Source: Ghiorsea sp. (lineage in GTDB: Bacteria; Pseudomonadota; Zetaproteobacteria; Mariprofundales; Mariprofundaceae). From it: a DNA stretch of 10,690 nucleotides. Both the position numbers and the translations under genes were made by a program. The notes below the pieces were generated by a model that was given only the letters and a program-made list of their open reading frames with translations, did not search any database and had not been told where the DNA came from. The DNA lies in assembly GCA_021772875.1 (NCBI GenBank), contig JAJFLD010000088.1, positions 1-10,690 of the forward strand, written 5' to 3'. Positions 1 to 7,274 of the stretch are shown piece after piece. Every line of letters begins with the position of its first letter. The stretch's first letter is position 1.

Positions 1-1340
1 ACATAAGCTGCCATTAATACCACAGTCATGGCAATAATGGGGCCACCCAACTCTCGTGCGCCGAGCAAGGCTGCTTCAAAAGCACCTTTACCTTCTTTAT
101 GCATATGCCTGTCCACATTTTCGACGACAATAATTGCATCATCTACGACCAGTCCAATGGCCAAAACCAAAGAAAGAAGCGTGAGTAGGTTGATAGTATA
201 ATTGAGCATTTCCATAATGAAGAATGCCCCAATTAAGGAAAGGGGTATCGCAACAAGAGGTACTATAACTGCACGCCAGTGCCCTAAAAAGAGGAACACG
301 ACCAAAGATACTATCAAAATGGCTTCAAATAAGGTTTTAATTACTTCATCAATAGAGTTTTGGATGAATTTAGTACCATCATAAACAATTTTGCCTGTTA
401 GACCTGTTGGCATCTGGGATTGAATATTTGGAAATGCCGAGCGTACGCGCTGTATCACTTCTAAAACATTTGCATCTGGGGCGACATTCACACCAATAAA
501 TACGGATTTTTTGCCGCCAAAAGCAGTTGTAAGATCATAATCTTCTGCTCCCAACACTACATTTGCGACATCCTTAAGTCTTACGATTGAGCCTTCAATA
601 TCTTTTACAGGTAATTGTTTGAATTCAGCAACAGAATGCAAACCAGTATTGGCATTTAGCTCCACACTTACCATTTGTCCTTTTGTTTTACCAATAGCTG
701 ATAAGTAATTGTTGCTTGCCAAAGCTGCGGATATATCTGCAGCTGTTAAACCATAAGCAGACATTTTTTCAGGATCTAACCATGCGCGCAAGGCAAATTG
801 CCTGCCCCCAATAATCTGTGCGTTTTGCACGCCAGCGATACTATCCAACTGAGGCTTGACCACCCTTAGGATATAATCAGTAACGTTGTTGTTGGGTAAA
901 GTTGTACTGGAAAATCCCATGTACATCGCCGCAATTGTTTCGCCTACTTGCACTGTGATGATGGGTTTTTGCGCTTCTGCAGGCAATTGGTTTAACACGG
1001 AATTAACTTTCGCATTAATATCTGTCATCGCCTTGTTGGCATCAAAATTTAAGCGCAATGTGGCACTAATGGTGGAAGCGCTATTGCTGCTCACGGATGA
1101 TAAATAATCAATGCCTTCAACTTGAGCTATAGCCGTTTCAAGCGGTTGAGAAATGAAACCAGCAACAGTTTTTGCATCTGCCCCATAATAAATGGTGCTC
1201 ACCGTAATCACTGCATTTTGTGTTTCTGGGTATTGCCGAATAGGCAAGTTCATGATGGATTGTAAACCCAGCACCAAAATAAATAAGCTTATGGTCGTGG
1301 CCAATACTGGCTTACGGATAAATATATCTGTAAAATTCAT
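1..1340 (-). CDS. RND-family inner-membrane efflux pump (AcrB/HAE1-type), 3' part beyond the left edge
   Basis: This is the proton-driven pump of a tripartite efflux system. The first 446 residues are in the window, of roughly 1,000-1,050 usual for the family. The start ATG at 1340-1338 is followed by a typical RND opening, with a cytoplasmic amphipathic stretch (FTDIFIRKPVLA) and TM1 at about 11-30. The periplasmic porter half follows, with YYGADAKTVA at 51-60 and ISQPLETAIAQVEG at 63-76. TM2 (about 335-352), TM3 (about 357-377) and TM4 (about 385-407) come next. TM4 carries LAIGLVVDDAIIVVEN, whose D400 and D401 match the proton-relay pair D407/D408 of AcrB. The frame is uninterrupted to the window edge. 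The gene starts 9 bp after the adaptor stop, with AGG about 8 bp upstream. Substrates cannot be read from the sequence. Drug, solvent or dye export is the usual role, and the HAE1 assignment rather than heavy-metal HME rests on overall resemblance to AcrB/MexB-like pumps. Confidence 0.95.
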   Translation of the reverse strand, partial: MNFTDIFIRKPVLATTISLFILVLGLQSIMNLPIRQYPETQNAVITVSTIYYGADAKTVAGFISQPLETAIAQVEGIDYLSSVSSNSASTISATLRLNFDANKAMTDINAKVNSVLNQLPAEAQKPIITVQVGETIAAMYMGFSSTTLPNNNVTDYILRVVKPQLDSIAGVQNAQIIGGRQFALRAWLDPEKMSAYGLTAADISAALASNNYLSAIGKTKGQMVSVELNANTGLHSVAEFKQLPVKDIEGSIVRLKDVANVVLGAEDYDLTTAFGGKKSVFIGVNVAPDANVLEVIQRVRSAFPNIQSQMPTGLTGKIVYDGTKFIQNSIDEVIKTLFEAILIVSLVVFLFLGHWRAVIVPLVAIPLSLIGAFFIMEMLNYTINLLTLLSLVLAIGLVVDDAIIVVENVDRHMHKEGKGAFEAALLGARELGGPIIAMTVVLMAAY

Positions 1341-1349
1341 TCGAATGAC

Positions 1350-2504
1350 CTATTTCTCTTGGGGTGTTGGCATGGGGTTATTGGTTGGCTCTAAGCTATT
1401 GTTGATGATAACCGGTGTACCATTTTTGAGCTTGATTTGACCGCTAGTGACCACCATGTCTCCATCTTTAATGCCTGATAATATGGATACTTGGTCGCCT
1501 CGTCTGTCACCTGTTTCCACAAATACTTGCTGGGCAATCCAGCCTGATTTTTCTTGGTCTTTTTCCTCTTTAGGCTGTAAAACAAAAGCAGTTGTGCCAA
1601 AAGCGTTAAAACTTAAGGCAGTTTGAGGCAGAGTGAACAATGTTTTGGGCTGGCCAATGTTGATAAGCACACGCACAAACATGCCAGGCAGAATCTGTTG
1701 GTTTGTGTTTTCAATCAACCCTTCAACTTTAATATTACGCGATGTCTGATTCACTTCTGAATCGAGCGCATGAATGCTACCAACCATGTTATTTTTTGCC
1801 TTGTCATGATCCAAATTCGTTATATTAACCATAATTTTTTGATTCATGGCTAAAGAAGATATTTCTTGTTGAGGTAATGTGAAGTCAACATATAACGCAG
1901 CTCTATTTTGCAAAGAAACAATCTTTTCTGAGGGATTGATAAATTGGCCGAGATTGATTTTACTGATACCAAGCACACCATCAAAAGGGGCTCGGATTTG
2001 TTTTTTGTCCATGAGCGCTTTTTGCATCATTACATCTGCTTCGGCACGTTTAAAATTTGCAATTGAAGTATCCAATTGTGCTTGGCTGATGGATTGAACC
2101 TGAATTTGTTCTTGGTTGCGCTCGAAATTGATCTTGGCCAATGCCATGTTTGCTTCTAAGCCTTGAAGCTGAGCTCGCTCTTGGCTGTTGTCGAGCTCGA
2201 TCAAAAGTTGCCCTTTTTTAACAGTATCGCCAGATTTAAAATGTATTTTCTTTACCATGCCAGAGACTTCTGAACTGATCATGACTCCCTCGACAGCACG
2301 AAGTGTTCCTACGGTTTTTATTTGCCGTTGCCAGCTTGTTTTCTTGGCCGAAATAGCAGATACCGTCGCAGCGGGTTGGCTGTTTGCAGAAAGATATTTT
2401 TTCATCATCTGAGCCACAAACATGTGGTAGCCTTGAATGGCTCCAAAAACTAGCCCAACAATCAACAGCATGATAATCATGCGTTTTACCATTTTTTGTG
2501 TCAT
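1350..2504 (-). CDS. RND efflux periplasmic adaptor subunit (HlyD / membrane fusion protein family)
   Basis: This 384-residue protein would bridge the inner-membrane pump and the outer-membrane factor. It has a basic N-terminus and one hydrophobic segment at about 9-29. There is no lipobox cysteine, so it is probably an uncleaved anchor rather than a lipoprotein. The first lipoyl half is at about 73-106 (EVSGMVKKIHFKSGDTVKKG), a coiled-coil hairpin spans about 107-167, and the second lipoyl half is at 170-200 (IRAPFDGVLG ... GQFINPSEKI). Beta-barrel and membrane-proximal domains fill about 205-365 (ILPGMFVRVLINIG, DGDMVVTSGQIKLKNGTPV). The length is normal for the family. The start ATG overlaps the preceding outer-membrane-factor stop as ATGA. 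It has its own GGAG about 8 bp upstream inside that gene, so it can be translated even if the upstream gene is defective. The lipoyl, hairpin and barrel order makes the family assignment firm. Confidence 0.95.
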   Translation of the reverse strand: MTQKMVKRMIIMLLIVGLVFGAIQGYHMFVAQMMKKYLSANSQPAATVSAISAKKTSWQRQIKTVGTLRAVEGVMISSEVSGMVKKIHFKSGDTVKKGQLLIELDNSQERAQLQGLEANMALAKINFERNQEQIQVQSISQAQLDTSIANFKRAEADVMMQKALMDKKQIRAPFDGVLGISKINLGQFINPSEKIVSLQNRAALYVDFTLPQQEISSLAMNQKIMVNITNLDHDKAKNNMVGSIHALDSEVNQTSRNIKVEGLIENTNQQILPGMFVRVLINIGQPKTLFTLPQTALSFNAFGTTAFVLQPKEEKDQEKSGWIAQQVFVETGDRRGDQVSILSGIKDGDMVVTSGQIKLKNGTPVIINNSLEPTNNPMPTPQEK

Positions 2505-3952
2505 AACGAATTCTCCACTTTAACTTCGCCTAATGTTGGTTTTTCATGATTTGCCATAACATTGCCACCATTGGGTTGCCACCATCCTCCACCCAATGCA
2601 TACATTAAACCTGCGCTATCACTAAACAGCGCTGCTTTTGCTTGAATGGTAGCCATGCGTGTTTGTTGATATTGTCTTTGCGCTTGGAGTAGCTCCAGAT
2701 AGCTAGCCGCACCCTGATTGAATTGCGCTTGGATCAGTGAGAGACTATCAAAAGCAGCTTGTTGAGCTTTGAGCTCGAGTTTTTCTTTGTTGGAATCATA
2801 CTGCAATGCAGACAGAGCATCTGCGACCTCTTGAAAAGCGTTGATGACAACTTGTCGGTATTGCGCAGCAGCTTGTTGATATGTGCTTTCAGCAGCTTTT
2901 TTTCTATGCTTTAATTCACCAGCTCTAAAGATAGGTTGAACCAAACCTGCAGCAATGCCCCATATGCTAGAACCAGAGCTAAATAAATCTGAGAATTTTG
3001 ATGTTTGTGAACCATAATCTGCAGATAAAGTTAATTTCGGATATAAATTTGCTGTTGCAACACCAATCAATGCAGTGGCTTGATGCAGAGAAGCTTCAGC
3101 CGATAATACATCTGGTCTTTGACGCGTTAAGGCCGAAGGCACAAGGGTAGGAAGCTCATGTGGTAAAGTTAAATGTGTTAAATCAAAGGATGCCAATGTT
3201 GCATCAGGGAACTCACCAAGCAAGGCGGTTAGTTGATGTTGAGCAACAGCTAAAGCTTTGTTTAACACGGGCAATTGTGTTTTGGCTTGTGCAAGTTGCA
3301 ATTCTTGCTGTAATACGTTGATGCGAGGAATTGCACCGTAATCGTATTGTTTTTTGAGAAGCTCTAGTGTTTTCTGCTGTGAAGCTATGACTTCATTTAA
3401 TACTGATATTTGACCACGTAGCGATGCTTCATGGATTGCAACATTCACAATATTGGCGACCAAGCTCATTTTTGCTGCGGCAAGCTCGTATTGAAGAAAG
3501 TCCACATTTGCTTGAGCAGATTCTAAATAGCGATGTCCACCGCCGAAGAAATCAATGTTGTATGTTAAATTTAACGATGCACTTTGTAAGTCATAAATTT
3601 TGCTGAAATTGGGTTGACCAAAAGTGATGCCATTGATTTTATTGCGATTGCTACCAATTTTAGCATCAAGTTGCGGATACAAGGTAGAACCAACATCTGC
3701 TTCTAGGCTTTGCCGACTCGCTTGCAGTCGAAATTTAGCACGTTCAAGTGTAGGGCTTTGTTTTAAGCCCAATACCACCAATTGATTTAAGGCATCGGAC
3801 TCAAATAATTGCCACCATTGCGATGGAATACTTTCTTGTTGGTGTAGTGTTATTGTATCAAGTGATTCGGCTAGCTTAAAGTCAAGCGAAGCAAAATTTT
3901 TGTGCTTTGGTGGCTCTGGGCGATGAAAGTCCGGGCCAACTGCACATGAAGA
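2501..3952 (-). CDS. NodT/TolC-family outer-membrane efflux lipoprotein, start and signal peptide missing (probable 5'-disrupted gene)
   Basis: This is the outer-membrane channel of the efflux operon. Reading from 3952 the frame gives SSC-AVGPDFHRPEPPKH, the hallmark of mature NodT-type lipoproteins (lipidated Cys, then GPDF/Y..P). It stays open for 481 residues from that Cys (TGT at 3946-3944), which is full mature length. Two OEP repeats are visible: the first half with SQWWQLF and the GGGHRY turn, the second with TRQRPDVLSAEASLHQATALIGVATANLYPKL and QAAFDSLSLIQAQFNQGAASYLELLQAQR. TAA at 3955-3953 and TGA just upstream close the frame. The codons from 3952 down to 3782 contain no ATG, GTG or TTG. 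The first usable start is TTG at 3781-3779, which lacks a Shine-Dalgarno and would give a truncated 426-residue protein without export signal. Neither other frame upstream encodes a signal peptide. The 3' end overlaps the adaptor ATG. Family is near certain. Whether this is a pseudogene, an assembly error or unusual expression is open. Confidence 0.85.
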   Translation of the reverse strand, partial: SSCAVGPDFHRPEPPKHKNFASLDFKLAESLDTITLHQQESIPSQWWQLFESDALNQLVVLGLKQSPTLERAKFRLQASRQSLEADVGSTLYPQLDAKIGSNRNKINGITFGQPNFSKIYDLQSASLNLTYNIDFFGGGHRYLESAQANVDFLQYELAAAKMSLVANIVNVAIHEASLRGQISVLNEVIASQQKTLELLKKQYDYGAIPRINVLQQELQLAQAKTQLPVLNKALAVAQHQLTALLGEFPDATLASFDLTHLTLPHELPTLVPSALTRQRPDVLSAEASLHQATALIGVATANLYPKLTLSADYGSQTSKFSDLFSSGSSIWGIAAGLVQPIFRAGELKHRKKAAESTYQQAAAQYRQVVINAFQEVADALSALQYDSNKEKLELKAQQAAFDSLSLIQAQFNQGAASYLELLQAQRQYQQTRMATIQAKAALFSDSAGLMYALGGGWWQPNGGNVMANHEKPTLGEVKVENSL

Positions 3953-3961
3953 TTATCATGT
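3944..3961. repeat. 18-bp inverted repeat over the broken 5' end of the outer-membrane-factor gene
   Basis: ACATGAAGATTATCATGT has perfect 6-bp arms (ACATGA / TCATGT) around a 6-bp spacer. It spans the lipobox Cys codon and the stop codons just before it. It could be an operator half-site pair or a scar of the rearrangement that removed the signal-peptide codons. Short palindromes like this also arise by chance. Confidence 0.3.
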
Positions 3962-4000
3962 CATATGCTCGTTGGGGTTCTCAAGTTGATTTAGGAAGCA

Positions 4001-4029
4001 ACTAAAACCCAACACATCCTATATGTCAA
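4001..4029 (-). promoter_or_regulatory. Candidate sigma70 promoter for the efflux operon
   Basis: On the minus strand a perfect -35 box TTGACA (4029-4024) is followed by a 17-bp spacer and TTTAGT (4006-4001), which matches 4 of 6 bases of TATAAT. Transcription would begin near 3994. That leaves only about 40 nt before the SSC codons of the outer-membrane-factor gene, too little for a start codon plus a normal signal peptide of about 20 residues. The call rests on box matches only. Confidence 0.45.
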
Positions 4030-4039
4030 TGCGTGATTT

Positions 4040-4124
4040 GTATTTAAAAACACCTTTTGTGATCATGTTAGAGCACCATTTATTTTACGTTGCTGTATTT
4101 AAAACGCAATCATGTTCACAAAGG
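4040..4124. repeat. Direct and inverted repeat cluster in the divergent promoter region
   Basis: GTATTTAAAA occurs at 4040-4049 and again at 4095-4104. ATCATGTT occurs at 4062-4069 and 4109-4116. CCTTTTGTGATCATGTT (4053-4069) and AATCATGTTCACAAAGG (4108-4124) also form an imperfect inverted repeat, since the second reads CCTTTGTGAACATGATT on the other strand. The cluster lies upstream of both divergent transcripts, where a regulator of either could bind. No regulator gene is in the window. The rest of the gene-free stretch 3956-4227 shows only the two candidate promoters and the ribosome binding site of the transferase gene. Confidence 0.45.
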
Positions 4125-4168
4125 TCTTGCCAAGCACTAGATAACGCAAATGTGTATGCGAGAGCTGG

Positions 4169-4198
4169 TTAACAAGGTTGAAGGAAGCGTAACATGAT
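4169..4198 (+). promoter_or_regulatory. Candidate promoter for the glutathione transferase gene
   Basis: TTAACA at 4169-4174 matches 5 of 6 bases of the -35 consensus. CATGAT at 4193-4198 matches 4 of 6 of the -10 consensus, with an 18-bp spacer. The start site would be near 4205, giving a short leader that contains AGGAG at 4216-4220. An overlapping alternative, TTGAAG with TAGCTT 17 bp later, is weaker. This is pattern matching only. Confidence 0.3.
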
Positions 4199-4227
4199 AT
4201 TAGCTTAAATTTTTTAGGAGACGTGTC

Positions 4228-4890
4228 ATGACAGAGCAAAACATTCAGCTTTATTCGCTTGCCACACCCAATGGTCAAAAAGTATCCATTGCTTTGGAGG
4301 AAATGGGCATTCCTTATGATGCATATTTGATTAATATTGTGGCAGGAGATCAGTTCAGTGATGAATATGTCAAGATTAGCCCGAACTCAAAAATCCCTGC
4401 GATTATCGATCCCAACAGCCCCGATGGTGAACCATTAACCATTATGGAATCAGGCGCGATTCTGATTTATTTGGCTGAAAAGAGTGGTATGTTTTTATCA
4501 GAAAACCCAAGGATACGCAGTGAAACACTGCAATGGTTGTTTTTTCAGGTGGCTCATATTGGGCCGATGTTTGGTCAATTTGGGCATTTTTACAAATATG
4601 CCAAAGACCAATGTGACCATCCTTATCCACTCGAGCGTTACAGCGCAGAGAGTAAACGATTATTAGCAGTGTTGGATAAACATTTGCAAGGCAAAACCTT
4701 TCTGGTGAACCAAGCGTATTCCATTGCTGATATGGCCATCTTTCCGTGGGTGGGTTGTCTGGATATCTTTTATGAAGCCACTGATTTTTTAAGTTTGGCG
4801 GAATATGAAAATGTACAACAATGGTATCAGAGTTGTGCTTCTCGCCCAGCTGCGCAACGTGGCGCTAAAGTTTGTGCGCTTCCTTCATAA
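4228..4890 (+). CDS. yfcG: Glutathione S-transferase family protein, YfcG-like disulfide-bond oxidoreductase
   Basis: This 220-residue cytosolic protein belongs to the Nu-class-like GSTs typified by E. coli YfcG and YghU, which reduce disulfides using glutathione. The thioredoxin-fold N-terminal domain (about 5-88) carries LATPNGQKV at 11-19. Its T13 and N15 correspond to YfcG Thr9 and Asn11, which contact glutathione in place of the catalytic Tyr, Ser or Cys of other classes. NSKIPAI with the cis-proline P57, and ESGAILIYLAEKSG from 74, complete the glutathione site. The helical C-terminal domain (about 95-215) contains LQWLFFQVAHIGPMFGQ, very like YfcG, and the N-capping segment YSIADMAIFPW (164-174). 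The start ATG has AGGAG 7 bp upstream. It is divergent from the efflux operon and stands 190 bp before the next gene. Oxidative-stress or thiol-homeostasis work is likely; the physiological substrate is unknown. Confidence 0.92.
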   Translation: MTEQNIQLYSLATPNGQKVSIALEEMGIPYDAYLINIVAGDQFSDEYVKISPNSKIPAIIDPNSPDGEPLTIMESGAILIYLAEKSGMFLSENPRIRSETLQWLFFQVAHIGPMFGQFGHFYKYAKDQCDHPYPLERYSAESKRLLAVLDKHLQGKTFLVNQAYSIADMAIFPWVGCLDIFYEATDFLSLAEYENVQQWYQSCASRPAAQRGAKVCALPS

Positions 4891-4898
4891 GTTCAAAC

Positions 4899-4926
4899 TT
4901 AAAGTCTATATGTTGGTTGATATAAA
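4899..4926 (+). promoter_or_regulatory. Weak candidate promoter upstream of the DUF255 gene
   Basis: TATAAA at 4921-4926 is a good -10 box (5 of 6). The best -35 partner, TTAAAG at 4899-4904 with a 16-bp spacer, matches only 3 of 6. It sits just after the transferase stop and would allow separate transcription of the DUF255 gene. A run of eight T follows at 4932-4939, with no stem before it, so it is not a terminator. Confidence 0.2.
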
Positions 4927-5002
4927 GCAGGTTTTTTTTATGCAAGTAGCTCTTCGCAGCTTGGTTTATGTGCACGTATTTTTGCAGCAAAAACAAGTTA
5001 CT

Positions 5003-5080
5003 ATGATTGGGTTGCTACTGATTTTTTGGCTGATGCTGCCCAATGATGCGCACTCAGCCATGCCCAAGCAAGGAGAAAAC
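5003..5080 (+). other. In-frame signal-peptide-like extension upstream of the DUF255 start
   Basis: The DUF255 reading frame is open well upstream of the chosen start. From ATG 5003 it reads MIGLLLIFWLMLPNDAHSA and then MPKQGEN before the chosen Met. That is a hydrophobic core followed by a Pro/Asn-containing stretch ending in Ala, much like a secretory signal. A further ATG at 4940 would add 21 mostly polar and aliphatic residues. Neither upstream ATG has a clear Shine-Dalgarno; 4940 has AGCAGG but beyond eight T. His at -3 is unusual for signal peptidase I. It may encode an exported isoform or be a chance open stretch. Confidence 0.35.
5071..5075 (+). promoter_or_regulatory. Ribosome binding site that decides the DUF255 start
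   Basis: AGGAG lies 5 bp before the ATG at 5081. It is the only strong Shine-Dalgarno among the in-frame ATG candidates at 4805, 4940, 5003, 5060 and 5081. The start it selects also matches where proteins of this family usually begin. Confidence 0.7.
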
Positions 5081-7153
5081 ATGCCCAAACATAACAACGC
5101 CTTAATCCACGAGCCCAGCCCATACCTGCAGCAACATGCTCACAACCCAGTGGATTGGTACCCTTGGGGAGAAGAGGCTTTTGCTAAGGCAAAACGAGAA
5201 AATAAACCGATTTTCCTCTCTATAGGGTACTCAACTTGCCATTGGTGCCATGTGATGGAACGCGAATCCTTTGAGGATGAAGAAGTTGCCGCGGCTATGA
5301 ATGCGACTTTTATTGCCATTAAGGTCGATAGAGAAGAGCGACCTGATATTGATCAGGTTTACATGCAAGTGGCACAGATGATGAATGGCTCAGGTGGTTG
5401 GCCATTGAATATTTTAATGACACCAGAAAAGAAACCTTTTTATGCGGCAACGTATTTACCCAAACACAGTCGAAATCAGCGTATGGGCATGTTGGATTTA
5501 AGCGCACGTGTTCACGTGTTGTGGACAGAGCATCGTGAAGAGCTGGAAAAATCAGCTGATGAAATCAATGTGTTGTTGCGACAAAGAAGCGATGTGAACA
5601 AAGAAATCAAAGATTTGGATGTTAAGCAGTTAACCCAGCAGGCATTACAAGATTTAGAGCAGAGTTTTGATGCGCACTATGGTGGTTTTGGCAGCGCACC
5701 GAAATTCCCCAGCCCACACAAATTATTATTTTTGTTGCGCCAAGCTAAAGTAAGTGGTGATGCTGGTTTGTTAGGCATGGTCGAAAAAACACTGGATGCT
5801 ATGCGTGCAGGGGGTGTGTTTGACCAAGTTGGTTTTGGTTTTCATCGCTATTCAACCGATGATTTTTGGTTGCTGCCGCATTTTGAAAAGATGCTTTATG
5901 ATCAAGCGATGCTGATGATGGCTTACACAGAAGCTTATCAAGCCACAGGCCATGCACGACATGCAACAGTAGTGCGAGAAATTGCAGAATATGTATTGCG
6001 TGATATGACAGACATTACAGGTGGTTTTTATTCGGCAGAAGATGCCGATTCAGAAGGGGTGGAAGGTAAGTTTTATGTTTGGGATAAGCATGAGATAAAG
6101 CAAGTGCTTGGTAAAGAGGATGCGGAGTTGGCAAGCACCACATACCATTTGAAAGAAGAAGGTAATTTCCATGATGAGGCAACGGGGCGTAAAACAGGCG
6201 AAAACATTCCTTATATATCCGCGCATACTTGGCAGAGCCAACAAAATGGACATGAAGAAAAGCTTGAAGCTATTCGCAAGAAATTATTTGTAACGCGTGA
6301 AAAACGCATTCATCCCTTTAAAGATGATAAAATACTTACGGATTGGAATGGTTTGATGATTGCAGCACTTGCCAAGGCAAGTGCTGCTTTGGATGAGGAC
6401 AAGTATTTGGCGGCGGCCCAAAAGAGTGCTGATTTCATATTAAAAACCATGAAAAATAAGCATGGCAAACTTTTGCATCGGTACCGCCATGGTGATGCTG
6501 CTATTGCAGCGCATTTGGATGATTATGCTTACATGGTTTGGGGTTTGATTGAACTTTATCAAGCTGGTTTTGATAGTCATTATTTGGCTGAGGCTCTGCA
6601 ATTGAATCAACAGATGATGACAGATTTCGGTGCTGAACAAGGTGGCTTTTATTTGACGTCACACGATGCGGAAGTGTTGCCAGTACGTTCTTTTGATGGC
6701 TGGGATGGTGCTTTGCCTTCGGGCAATGCCGTGGCGGCAATGAATATGCTGAAGTTGGCACGCATGAGCGGTGATAACAAATTAGAGGATGCTGCCAACA
6801 AAGTATTCTCTGCATTTTCATCATTGATAACGCAAGTGCCTGCTGGTTTTATGCACATGTTATCAGCATTCAATATGGCAATAGGGGATGGTTTTGAAAT
6901 TGTGTTGGCAGGTGATAAACAAAGCAAATCAGGACAAGACCTATTAAAGGTTCTGCGCACCAGTTATGTGCCCTATTCGATTGTGGTTTGGCGGGATGAG
7001 GCAAGTATGAAGTTGATCCCATTTATTAAATTCCAAACACCGCTTGCCAATCAAGCTACAGTTTATGTGTGCAAAAATTTTCAATGCAATCAACCTGTAA
7101 CAGATAGCAAAGCCATGCTAAATTTATTACAGTTTGACCCAGCTAAAGAATGA
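5081..7153 (+). CDS. DUF255 / YyaL / SSP411-type thioredoxin-domain protein
   Basis: This 690-residue protein matches the usual length of the YyaL (B. subtilis) / SSP411 (spermatogenesis-associated protein 20) family. The thioredoxin-like DUF255 domain fills about 1-165. It opens with ALIHEPSPYLQQHAHNPVDWYPWGEEAF, carries STCHWCH with the CxxC pair C53/C56, and continues with VDREERPDID and GGWPLNILMTP. The rest is an alpha/alpha-toroid of the six-hairpin glycosidase type, with AGGVFDQVGFGFHRYSTDD, LPHFEKMLYDQAML, FYSAEDADSEG, ILTDWNGLMIAALAKA, HLDDYAYMVWGLIELYQ and DGALPSGNAVAAMNML. The C-terminus has VYVCKNFQC. The family is widespread, but its biochemical activity is not settled; redox or sugar-related roles have been suggested from the folds. 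A longer in-frame form beginning at 5003 or 4940 would carry a hydrophobic leader. No frameshift is seen. The gene follows the YfcG-like transferase on the same strand, which fits a loose thiol-chemistry theme. Confidence 0.93.
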   Translation: MPKHNNALIHEPSPYLQQHAHNPVDWYPWGEEAFAKAKRENKPIFLSIGYSTCHWCHVMERESFEDEEVAAAMNATFIAIKVDREERPDIDQVYMQVAQMMNGSGGWPLNILMTPEKKPFYAATYLPKHSRNQRMGMLDLSARVHVLWTEHREELEKSADEINVLLRQRSDVNKEIKDLDVKQLTQQALQDLEQSFDAHYGGFGSAPKFPSPHKLLFLLRQAKVSGDAGLLGMVEKTLDAMRAGGVFDQVGFGFHRYSTDDFWLLPHFEKMLYDQAMLMMAYTEAYQATGHARHATVVREIAEYVLRDMTDITGGFYSAEDADSEGVEGKFYVWDKHEIKQVLGKEDAELASTTYHLKEEGNFHDEATGRKTGENIPYISAHTWQSQQNGHEEKLEAIRKKLFVTREKRIHPFKDDKILTDWNGLMIAALAKASAALDEDKYLAAAQKSADFILKTMKNKHGKLLHRYRHGDAAIAAHLDDYAYMVWGLIELYQAGFDSHYLAEALQLNQQMMTDFGAEQGGFYLTSHDAEVLPVRSFDGWDGALPSGNAVAAMNMLKLARMSGDNKLEDAANKVFSAFSSLITQVPAGFMHMLSAFNMAIGDGFEIVLAGDKQSKSGQDLLKVLRTSYVPYSIVVWRDEASMKLIPFIKFQTPLANQATVYVCKNFQCNQPVTDSKAMLNLLQFDPAKE

Positions 7154-7206
7154 TGGTCAACGCATCGTTTTAAATCCAGAGAAAAAGACAACATCTGAAT
7201 TTACAT

Positions 7207-7234
7207 TTGAGCTATTTAGGTTTCTGTGTAAAAT
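7207..7234 (+). promoter_or_regulatory. Candidate sigma70 promoter for the receptor / YfiR / sensor operon
   Basis: TTGAGC at 7207-7212 matches 4 of 6 and TAAAAT at 7229-7234 matches 5 of 6, with a 16-bp spacer. Transcription would start near 7241, about 34 nt before the GTG start of the receptor. I see no clear rho-independent terminator for the DUF255 gene between 7154 and 7206, so read-through is also possible. No Fur box is obvious here. Confidence 0.4.
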
Positions 7235-7274
7235 GAGAAATCAGCGGCTAATTTTTTAATAGAAAGGCAAGGTA

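Noticed and set aside
4885..4905. Small palindrome AAGTTCAAACTT after the transferase stop as a terminator
   Set aside because: The arms are 5 bp, AT-rich and have a 2-base loop, with no T-run directly after it, so it would not form a stable terminator hairpin.
4805..4939. Start of the DUF255 gene at ATG 4805
   Set aside because: It overlaps the last 86 bp of the transferase gene, has no ribosome binding site, and adds sequence unlike the family's N-terminus.
6501..6960. Overlapping antisense open frames of about 100 codons inside the DUF255 gene
   Set aside because: They are shadows of a clear coding frame with conserved motifs. They have no ribosome binding sites and show no recognisable domain.
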